This document shows, in pieces, positions 1-5,060 of a DNA stretch of 5,060 nucleotides (positions within the stretch are counted from its first letter, which is position 1; every line of letters begins with the position of its first letter). The stretch covers positions 1 to 5,060 of the forward strand of contig CANLED010000187.1 in the NCBI GenBank assembly GCA_947489175.1. The letters are read 5' to 3'. Under the pieces are notes generated by a model. It did no database searches and had not been told where the DNA came from. It was given only the letters and a program-made list of their open reading frames with translations. This stretch comes from Chitinophagaceae bacterium. Its GTDB lineage: Bacteria; Bacteroidota; Bacteroidia; Chitinophagales; Chitinophagaceae. Made by a program: the position numbers and the translations under genes.

Positions 1-2277
1 ACAAGATTCCCAGATACATTCGATAAATATACCAATGGAACAAATGGTATACCTACAAATACATTCAGGTATTTTGGACCAGAATATGCGCCACAAACGC
101 AGATTTACGACAACCTGAAGTTGTTCTTTAGAGATGGAATATCACAAACGCACAACATTGGAATGGATTTTGGAGTGAAGAATTCATTCTTCAGGATTTC
201 AGGATCAACTTTCAACCAACAAGGAGTTATTCCAAACAATGATTTTAAGCGCTTAAATTTCAGAATTTCCAATACAACCAAGATTGGAAAATACATAGAA
301 GTATCACCTTCTTTGGCTTTGATCAAAACAGAAAACGAAAAAGTACTACGCAGTGCCGGTGGTTACATGTTGAGTTTGTTGATTTGGCCTAACCAAAATT
401 TGATCTTGAATTATGAAGATCCAGTTACAGGTGACAAGCTTCCTTTGTTCAACAGCAACCCGAATTCGGATTACGACAATCCGTTCTTCAACGTTTCTAA
501 AAATAGGGCAAGAGACCAAACGATGAGAGCAACTGCTTCATTGGGTGTAAACATCAACCCAACTGATTGGTTGTCAATTCAAGGTCGTTTTGGATACGAT
601 ACATACAACGTGGATGGATACATGCTATATCACCCACAGAGTTATTATTTAAGTGCCGCATTAAAAGGTACTTTGGATAATTTCTGGAGGAAATACAACG
701 GGTACAACCATACCATTACAGCAGTAGCCAAGAAAAAAGTGGGCAACTTTAATTTCCGCGGAATGGTGGGAACCATGTGGCAGGATTACCAAACCCAGAT
801 GTTTGCCGTTACAGGAAATACGTTAACCAGTCCAACTAATTTCGACAGCAGCAATACAGCTCCTAATTCTAGGGTTCGTTTGTTAAGGAACTATTTTGGT
901 GAGTACAACAAGCAGATTTCAAGGCAAATTGCAGGCTTTGGTGAAGCAGCGGTGAGTTACAAAAACATGATCTTCATGAACTATACCCACCGTTTTGAAT
1001 CAGCATCAACCCTTCCAAAGAAAAACAGGAACTACGATTATCCTGGAGGAAGCTTGAGTATGATTTTGAGCGATATCATCAAACCACTCAAAAAGAGTGA
1101 TGTACTTACGTATTGGAAACTTAGAACATCATTGGCTAGCACTGCACGTTTGAATACACCCTATTCTACGCAGTCAGTATTTGTAAATAATTTCGCAAGT
1201 GGCAGTGGATATTCATACGGCTTTACGAATGCAAATCCAGAGTTGGCTCCAGAAAGGCAAAGTACCTATGAAGTAGGAACAGAGTTCAGGTTTTTTGGAA
1301 ACAAGGTCAACCTCGAAGGAACTTATTACAATACGTTGAACAAGGGACAAATCATTGAGAATTTCCGATTGAGCTATGGAACAGGATTTGTACTCAATAC
1401 ACAAAACGCGGCCAGTACCAGAAACCGTGGAGTAGAAGTAACATTGGGTGCTGCCATCTTTAACAAGCCTAAGTTTGGATGGAACATACAAGTGAACTTC
1501 AACAAGATGTGGAACAAGGTTATCGACATGCCTAAGAACGTTGCTGAATACTATATTGCAGACACATGGTTGTATGGAAATGCCCGTGGTGGTTTGATTT
1601 TTGGTGGACCAACAACTTCGATAACAGCATATGGCTATGAAAGAAATACAAAGGGAGATATCTTAATTAACCCAGTAAATGGATTGCCAGTAATTGACCC
1701 AAGGTTCTTGATTCGTGGTGATAGAAACCCAGATTATACCATGGGTATCAACAACAACTTCCGATTCAACAAGTTTAGGTTGAGCTTCCTTTGGGATGTA
1801 AAAGTTGGGGGTGATATTTTCAACGGAACAAACAGATTCCTTACTTCAGCAGGAAGGACATCATTCACTGAAGACAGGTTTAAACCACGTGTTGTCAAAG
1901 GTGTGTTGAAAGATGGTTTCCAAGAAACAAATCCAACACCTAACAGCATCGTAATCGTACCAGCCTTAAATGATGCTTTTTATTCTAACATGCCAGAAGA
2001 AGACTTCATTGAAAAGGATGTTAATTGGCTGAGGTTGAGAGACCTTACCCTTACTTATGGGTTCCCTAAAAAGCCATTTATGGACCATGTATGGATAAAA
2101 ACATTGGACTTATTCATGACTGTAAATGACCTTATCTTGATTACCAATTACACTGGAGCAGATCCAGCGGTGAGCGGAAATTCAGCAGGATCAAGGGGTG
2201 TAGGTGGATTTGGTTTTGATTATGGAACCATGCCAGCTGCCATCAGCGTGAACTTAGGTTTGAGGACATCATTTTAA
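1..2277 (+). CDS. SusC/RagA-family TonB-linked outer-membrane transporter, C-terminal part (5' end outside window)
   Basis: This is the barrel-forming part of a SusC/RagA-type importer, which moves a bulky substrate across the outer membrane using TonB energy. The frame is open from base 1 and ends at TAA 2275-2277, followed at once by a second in-frame TAA. The 758 residues present, against roughly 1000-1100 for the family, mean that the signal peptide, carboxypeptidase-like domain, TonB box and most of the plug are missing to the left. Numbering residues from base 1, family hallmarks include a stretch like 'NIGMDFG..NSFFRISGSTFNQQG' near 54-75, ELAPERQSTYEVG from residue 414, NPDYTMGINNNF from 576, WLRLRDLTLTYGFP from 676, and a C-terminal strand ending LGLRTSF. 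The terminal Phe is the usual outer-membrane barrel signature. A TTG at 121 is internal and not the start. A SusD partner begins 20 bp downstream. The substrate cannot be inferred from the barrel. The family call is very secure; the specificity is unknown. Confidence 0.96.
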   Translation, partial: TRFPDTFDKYTNGTNGIPTNTFRYFGPEYAPQTQIYDNLKLFFRDGISQTHNIGMDFGVKNSFFRISGSTFNQQGVIPNNDFKRLNFRISNTTKIGKYIEVSPSLALIKTENEKVLRSAGGYMLSLLIWPNQNLILNYEDPVTGDKLPLFNSNPNSDYDNPFFNVSKNRARDQTMRATASLGVNINPTDWLSIQGRFGYDTYNVDGYMLYHPQSYYLSAALKGTLDNFWRKYNGYNHTITAVAKKKVGNFNFRGMVGTMWQDYQTQMFAVTGNTLTSPTNFDSSNTAPNSRVRLLRNYFGEYNKQISRQIAGFGEAAVSYKNMIFMNYTHRFESASTLPKKNRNYDYPGGSLSMILSDIIKPLKKSDVLTYWKLRTSLASTARLNTPYSTQSVFVNNFASGSGYSYGFTNANPELAPERQSTYEVGTEFRFFGNKVNLEGTYYNTLNKGQIIENFRLSYGTGFVLNTQNAASTRNRGVEVTLGAAIFNKPKFGWNIQVNFNKMWNKVIDMPKNVAEYYIADTWLYGNARGGLIFGGPTTSITAYGYERNTKGDILINPVNGLPVIDPRFLIRGDRNPDYTMGINNNFRFNKFRLSFLWDVKVGGDIFNGTNRFLTSAGRTSFTEDRFKPRVVKGVLKDGFQETNPTPNSIVIVPALNDAFYSNMPEEDFIEKDVNWLRLRDLTLTYGFPKKPFMDHVWIKTLDLFMTVNDLILITNYTGADPAVSGNSAGSRGVGGFGFDYGTMPAAISVNLGLRTSF

Positions 2278-2297
2278 TAAAAAGGAAAATTCAGATC
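2278..2297 (+). promoter_or_regulatory. SusC-SusD intergenic leader with weak possible ribosome binding site
   Basis: The 20-bp gap starts with a second TAA directly after the SusC stop and is A-rich. An AAGGA-type element at 2282-2286 could be a Shine-Dalgarno sequence. However, it leaves 11 nt to the ATG at 2298, longer than optimal, and Bacteroidota often initiate translation without one. No hairpin or promoter is visible, which supports read-through transcription from the SusC gene. Confidence 0.4.
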
Positions 2298-3926
2298 ATG
2301 AAAAAGAATATATTATTTTATTTGGCTTCATTTGTGCTCATCTTTTCTTTCTCTTCATGTGAGAAAAAAATAGATTCAGCATTTGCCAATCCAAATGCTA
2401 GCGTAAGGGTTCCTATCGAAACAATCCTACCTGGCGTTATCGGAAATTTTATTGGAAGTTCTGCAGCCGCGGGAAGTGCTTATGGAACTGGTAATGATGG
2501 ATTATATATTGGTCGCTACGTTCAATATTGGGGATCCAACGGTGGTGGCAACCAATACGACCAAATGGGTGGCGCAACAGGCGCCAGTGACATATTGGGT
2601 TCTGTTTGGGCGATGCATTATTTTGGAATGGGTGAAAACCTGAACAAAATGATCAAGTGGGGTATTGAAGAAGAGAAATGGGATTATGTAGGCGTTGGAT
2701 ATGCCATCAGGGCTTGGAGCTGGCTTACCTTAACAAACATGCATGGTGAAGTTATTCTCACTGAAGCCTTCAGACCAGAACAACTTGTTTTCAAATACAA
2801 TACACAACAGGATGTTTATGACAGTGTGAGGTCTATTGCTCGCCTGGCTGTTTCATATCTTGAAAAAACCGGTGGCAATGTTAGCCAATCTAACCTCGCC
2901 AAAGGAGATGCTTACTTCTACAATGGAGACGTAAACAAATGGAAGAAATTTGCATATTCTGTAATGGCTAGGTCTTTCAATCACCTAAGCAACAAAACAG
3001 ATTACAAAGCCGATTCAGTCCTTAAATATGCTGCATTAGCTATAAATGCAAACACCGACAATGCTACTGTTAAATTCGCCAACACGGGAATTACAGGGAC
3101 TTCTAATTTTTACGGTCCATTCAGAGCCAATGTTGGTGCACTTAGGCAAAGCCAATTCGCAGCCAATTTGATGAATGGATTGAATTCACGTTTCTCTGGA
3201 CTTCCTGATCCACGTTCATTTTATATGCTTCGTGAAAATACAAATGGTACCATACGTGGTGTCTTGATGAACAAGGGAGCTACTGGATTGGTTACAGCAG
3301 ATCAACCACAGGGATTCTGGGGTCAGGTTTTCTCATCAGCTACTTCACCAACTTCAGATGCAGCTTGTCGCTACATCTTCAAAAATGGCGCTCCTTTCCC
3401 TGTACTTACTGCCAGTGAAGTTAAGTTCATGATGGCCGAAGCCTACCTTAGAAAAGGAGATGCCGCTTCTGCACGTACTGCTTATTTAGCAGGTGTTTCT
3501 TTGAATATTGATATGTTGACGGATGTTTATAATGCTGATGTTCCAGTGCCAAGGCAAATAACTCCGGCTATTAAAACAGCATTTCTTGCCAATCCAACAT
3601 TAGCAGTCCCTGCCGCTTCTCTTTCTTTGAGCCATATCATGTTGCAAAAATATATTGCTCTTTATGGCTTTGGACCACTTGAAACATGGGTTGACATGAG
3701 AAGGTTTCATTATACTGATGCTGATGAAAAAGCGGGCGGACAAGTATACGCAGATTTCGTTCCACCATCCGGTATCGATCTATTCATCAACAACAGCAAC
3801 AAACTGACCTACAGGGCTCGTCCTCGTTTCAATTCAGAGTATTTGTACAACGTGGCAGAATTAACCAGGTTGGGCGCTCTTGCTCTTGATTACAATACCA
3901 AAGAACAGTGGTTCTCACAGAAATAA
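2298..3926 (+). CDS. SusD/RagB-family outer-membrane lipoprotein (SusD-like_2 type)
   Basis: This is the surface-exposed substrate-capturing lid that pairs with the SusC barrel encoded just upstream. The ATG at 2298 is supported by a lipoprotein signal: Lys at residues 2-3, a hydrophobic core around 5-18, and the lipobox S-S-C with the lipidated Cys at 21. At 542 residues it is full length. Features typical of the SusD-like_2 group are NPNASVRVP then LPGVIGN (31-50), RYVQYWG (73-79), an alpha-helical TPR-like region with YAIRAWSWLTLTNMHGEV (135-152), and GDVNKWKKFAYSVMARSFNHLSN (210-232). Later come LTASEVKFMMAEAYLRKGD (370-388), QKYIALYGFGPLETWVDMRR (450-469) and RARPRF (506-511) near the C-terminus. 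Gly-rich loops at 54-68 and 79-97 could belong to the binding face, but that is inference. The gene lies 20 bp from both neighbours and is probably co-transcribed with them. No frameshift or truncation is seen. The ligand is not deducible. Confidence 0.95.
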   Translation: MKKNILFYLASFVLIFSFSSCEKKIDSAFANPNASVRVPIETILPGVIGNFIGSSAAAGSAYGTGNDGLYIGRYVQYWGSNGGGNQYDQMGGATGASDILGSVWAMHYFGMGENLNKMIKWGIEEEKWDYVGVGYAIRAWSWLTLTNMHGEVILTEAFRPEQLVFKYNTQQDVYDSVRSIARLAVSYLEKTGGNVSQSNLAKGDAYFYNGDVNKWKKFAYSVMARSFNHLSNKTDYKADSVLKYAALAINANTDNATVKFANTGITGTSNFYGPFRANVGALRQSQFAANLMNGLNSRFSGLPDPRSFYMLRENTNGTIRGVLMNKGATGLVTADQPQGFWGQVFSSATSPTSDAACRYIFKNGAPFPVLTASEVKFMMAEAYLRKGDAASARTAYLAGVSLNIDMLTDVYNADVPVPRQITPAIKTAFLANPTLAVPAASLSLSHIMLQKYIALYGFGPLETWVDMRRFHYTDADEKAGGQVYADFVPPSGIDLFINNSNKLTYRARPRFNSEYLYNVAELTRLGALALDYNTKEQWFSQK

Positions 3927-3946
3927 TTAGCTGAAAAACAATTAAC
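3927..3946 (+). promoter_or_regulatory. SusD to third-gene intergenic leader, A-rich, no Shine-Dalgarno
   Basis: This 20-bp gap contains an A-run (GAAAAACAATTAAC) just before the ATG at 3947 and no purine-G core that could pair with 16S rRNA. An A-rich leader of this kind is common in Bacteroidota translation initiation. There is no terminator or promoter motif, so the third gene is probably on the same transcript as SusC and SusD. Confidence 0.4.
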
Positions 3947-4687
3947 ATGAAATCATTTTTAAACAATAAGGTTCTCTCTTTAGCCATGCTAATGTTGGTC
4001 CTTACCTCTTGCGAAAAAGAATATAGCTCTATCGCTGAAGTTAATACAGACCTCAATGGCAAAGCCTTTGTAAAGTATTATAACGCTGTAGTTGGCTCAG
4101 CCCGTAATTACATTTATGCTGACAATGTGCCTTTGAATGGTGCGTCTATTGCATATACAAACGTTTTTCCTTCATTGTCACCATCTTATTTTTCATTGGA
4201 TGCAGGAACAAGAGCGATGACTATCAAGGATACTTTGTTGACCACCACACAAGCCCCCATGAACTTCAGTGCAGTTGTTGAAGGCAATGCTTTTTATACA
4301 TTATTTGCTTATGATTCTCTCAATGCGCCAAAGCAAAAAATAATAAAGGACAATATCCTTCCAATCACGGATACTACAGCAAGGGTAAGGTTTGCAAATT
4401 TTCCTTACAGCACTGCGGCTATGCCCAATGTTGACATTTATTCAATCAAAAGAAAGGAAAATATTTTCACGAATATTAGTCCAACCACTGTTACAGAATT
4501 CATTCCCATTGCTTCTGCTTTAAATGATACACTTTTTGTAAGACCTACAGGAACTGTAACAAACTTGACGCAGTTAAATGGATTGGTTCCAACGGCAAGA
4601 AGGACTTATACCGTAATATTCAGGGGAAGTTATCGCGTTACATCTGGCACAGCTGCTAGAACGCTTACATCTTTCTTGAGTCTATAA
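3947..4687 (+). CDS. Putative surface lipoprotein, DUF4397-like, third gene of the SusCD operon
   Basis: This complete 246-residue gene has no assigned biochemical function. The ATG at 3947 gives a clear lipoprotein signal: Lys at 2 and 8, a hydrophobic stretch at 9-19, and the lipobox L-T-S-C with Cys at 22. The mature part is rich in beta-branched, Thr, Ser and Asn residues with alternating hydrophobics, which suggests an all-beta fold. Two segments, about 38-124 and 143-232, appear to share a plan. Each opens with a strand of the type A-x-V-(K/R)-(Y/F) (AFVKYYNA at 40, ARVRFANF at 145), continues to a I-Y strand, and closes with a strand like AFYTLFAYDS or TYTVIFRGSY. The ARVRFANF...PNVDIYS pattern recalls DUF4397 proteins, but this family call is from memory and only moderately sure. 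Its position after SusCD matches that of SusE/SusF-type accessory binding lipoproteins, so an accessory substrate-binding role is the best guess. A stalk or adhesion domain is an alternative. The terminator follows 30 bp after the stop. Confidence 0.85.
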   Translation: MKSFLNNKVLSLAMLMLVLTSCEKEYSSIAEVNTDLNGKAFVKYYNAVVGSARNYIYADNVPLNGASIAYTNVFPSLSPSYFSLDAGTRAMTIKDTLLTTTQAPMNFSAVVEGNAFYTLFAYDSLNAPKQKIIKDNILPITDTTARVRFANFPYSTAAMPNVDIYSIKRKENIFTNISPTTVTEFIPIASALNDTLFVRPTGTVTNLTQLNGLVPTARRTYTVIFRGSYRVTSGTAARTLTSFLSL

Positions 4688-4716
4688 AAACATTGAGTAC
4701 AATCAAATTTGTAACG

Positions 4717-4750
4717 AGCCACTTGCATTGATTTGCAAGTGGCTTTTTTT
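4717..4750 (+). terminator. Intrinsic (rho-independent) terminator of the SusCD operon
   Basis: The left arm AGCCACTTGCA (4717-4727) is perfectly complementary to TGCAAGTGGCT (4734-4744), giving an 11-bp stem closed by a 6-nt loop, TTGATT (4728-4733). Seven T residues occupy 4744-4750; the first one pairs at the stem base. The hairpin lies 30 bp after the stop of the third gene, so it should end the + strand transcript. Read on the - strand the stem is followed by CGTTACAAAT, without a T-run, so it is not an obvious bidirectional terminator. The last two T bases are also part of the convergent gene's stop codon. Confidence 0.9.
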
Positions 4751-5060
4751 ATTTCATTTTAACAACAGCAAAATACATTTCAGTTCTTTTCTCAAAGCCC
4801 AATCTTTCATACATGGCAATGGCTCGTGTATTGTCTGCACGCACATGCAAGAACGGTGTAAATCCATCTTCAATAACCCTTATGGCAGCTTCACTCAAAA
4901 GATGCGCTGCTAGGCCTTTCCCAAGGTATTTAGGGTCTGTGCAAACTGCACTTATTTCAGTAAAATTTTCAGCATGCAATCTTTCACCCGCCATGGAAAC
5001 GAGATTTTCTTCATCGAAAATGCCGATATAGTTTCCAAAATTGATGGTCTCAGATAAAAA
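4749..5060 (-). CDS. GNAT-family N-acetyltransferase (FR47-like), C-terminal part; 5' end outside window
   Basis: This gene encodes the acetyl-CoA-binding half of a GNAT acetyltransferase, which moves an acetyl group from acetyl-CoA to an amine. The frame is open from the right edge (5060) to TAA at 4751-4749, giving 103 residues, so the N-terminal part is missing. Numbering from the edge, the visible pieces are a beta strand NYIGIF (10-15), MAGERLH (23-29), and strand TEISAVCTDP (34-43). The pyrophosphate-binding loop KYLGKGLA (44-51) corresponds to the canonical (Q/R)-x-x-G-x-(G/A), with Lys in the first position. Strand PFLHVRADN (69-77) and motif B, AIAMYERLGF (80-89), follow. The LHVRADN...YERLGF pattern is characteristic of the FR47-like branch. 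The ATG at 4994 falls inside the conserved fold and is not the real start. The acceptor substrate is unknown. The gene converges on the SusCD operon and is unlikely to be part of it. Confidence 0.92.
   Translation of the reverse strand, partial: FLSETINFGNYIGIFDEENLVSMAGERLHAENFTEISAVCTDPKYLGKGLAAHLLSEAAIRVIEDGFTPFLHVRADNTRAIAMYERLGFEKRTEMYFAVVKMK

Larger units (their letters stand above)
1..4750 (+). other. SusC-SusD-lipoprotein operon (3' portion)
   Basis: Three same-strand genes are separated by two gaps of 20 bp each, with no internal terminator, and end at a strong terminator at 4717-4750. The order transporter, SusD lid, accessory lipoprotein is the standard arrangement of Bacteroidota nutrient-uptake loci. 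The promoter and any sigma/anti-sigma, hybrid two-component or SusR-like regulator would have to lie left of the window. No degradative enzyme is encoded here, so this is either the end of a larger utilisation locus or a stand-alone uptake pair. Confidence 0.8.

Noticed and set aside
121..123. TTG at 121 as a start for the first + strand gene
   Set aside because: The frame is open to base 1 and the upstream residues (such as FRYFGPEYAPQT and YDNLKLFFRDG) continue the SusC-type sequence, so the gene enters from outside the window.
105..326. Short - strand open frame inside the SusC gene
   Set aside because: It lies wholly opposite a confidently identified coding frame and its translation shows no recognisable motif.
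1213..1949. Two - strand open frames (1213-1491 and 1734-1949) opposite the SusC gene
   Set aside because: Both are antisense to strongly conserved SusC segments and show no protein-like features or start context; they are chance frames.
2452..2643. 63-codon + strand frame within the SusD gene
   Set aside because: It overlaps the conserved SusD frame completely and has no independent support.
3829..4062. - strand frame spanning the SusD/third-gene junction
   Set aside because: It runs antisense to the SusD C-terminus and the third gene's lipoprotein signal, and its translation shows no domain.
4700..4713. AATCAAATTTGTAA resembling part of a Bacteroidota promoter (TTTG elements)
   Set aside because: There is no + strand gene downstream, only the terminator, and the spacing of a -33/-7 pair is not met.
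4992..4994. ATG on the - strand at 4994 as the start of the acetyltransferase
   Set aside because: The frame stays open to 5060 and the residues upstream (NYIGIFDEENLVS) are part of the GNAT fold, so this Met is internal.
4728..5031. Two + strand frames (4728-4913 and 4813-5031) over the acetyltransferase region
   Set aside because: They are antisense to the clear GNAT motifs on the - strand, and one begins in the terminator loop.

Overview
The window looks like a Bacteroidota (Bacteroidetes) chromosome segment, most plausibly a Chitinophagaceae-like or related environmental lineage. The evidence is a SusC/RagA-type TonB-dependent transporter followed directly by a SusD/RagB-type lipoprotein, a pairing essentially confined to this phylum. 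AT-rich DNA, A-rich leaders with weak or absent Shine-Dalgarno sequences, and lipoprotein signals ending in S-C fit the same assignment. The family-level lineage is an impression from the protein sequences, not a demonstrated result.

Positions 1-4687 hold three tightly packed genes on the + strand. First is the C-terminal 758 residues of a SusC-like outer-membrane beta-barrel, whose N-terminal signal, carboxypeptidase-like and plug regions lie before the window. Next is a complete 542-residue SusD-like lipoprotein, and then a complete 246-residue lipoprotein that resembles DUF4397 proteins. Both gaps are exactly 20 bp and neither contains a terminator, so the three genes are read as one operon. 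The operon ends at a strong intrinsic terminator (11-bp perfect stem plus T-tract) at 4717-4750.

Functionally, the SusC barrel and SusD lid should form a 'pedal-bin' importer at the outer membrane, powered by TonB. The third protein sits where accessory surface-binding lipoproteins (SusE/SusF-like) are usually encoded and may help capture the substrate. No glycoside hydrolase, peptidase, sulfatase or regulator lies in the window, so the substrate (glycan, peptide or other) cannot be stated.

From 4749 to the right edge, on the - strand, is the C-terminal 103 residues of a GNAT (FR47-like) N-acetyltransferase. It converges on the operon, and its stop codon lies in the T-tract of the operon terminator. 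It appears functionally unrelated.

I see no RNA gene, mobile element, CRISPR array or clear repeat array. The window reads as an ordinary nutrient-uptake locus. The least characterised part is the third lipoprotein, which may be an internal duplication of one beta-rich domain.
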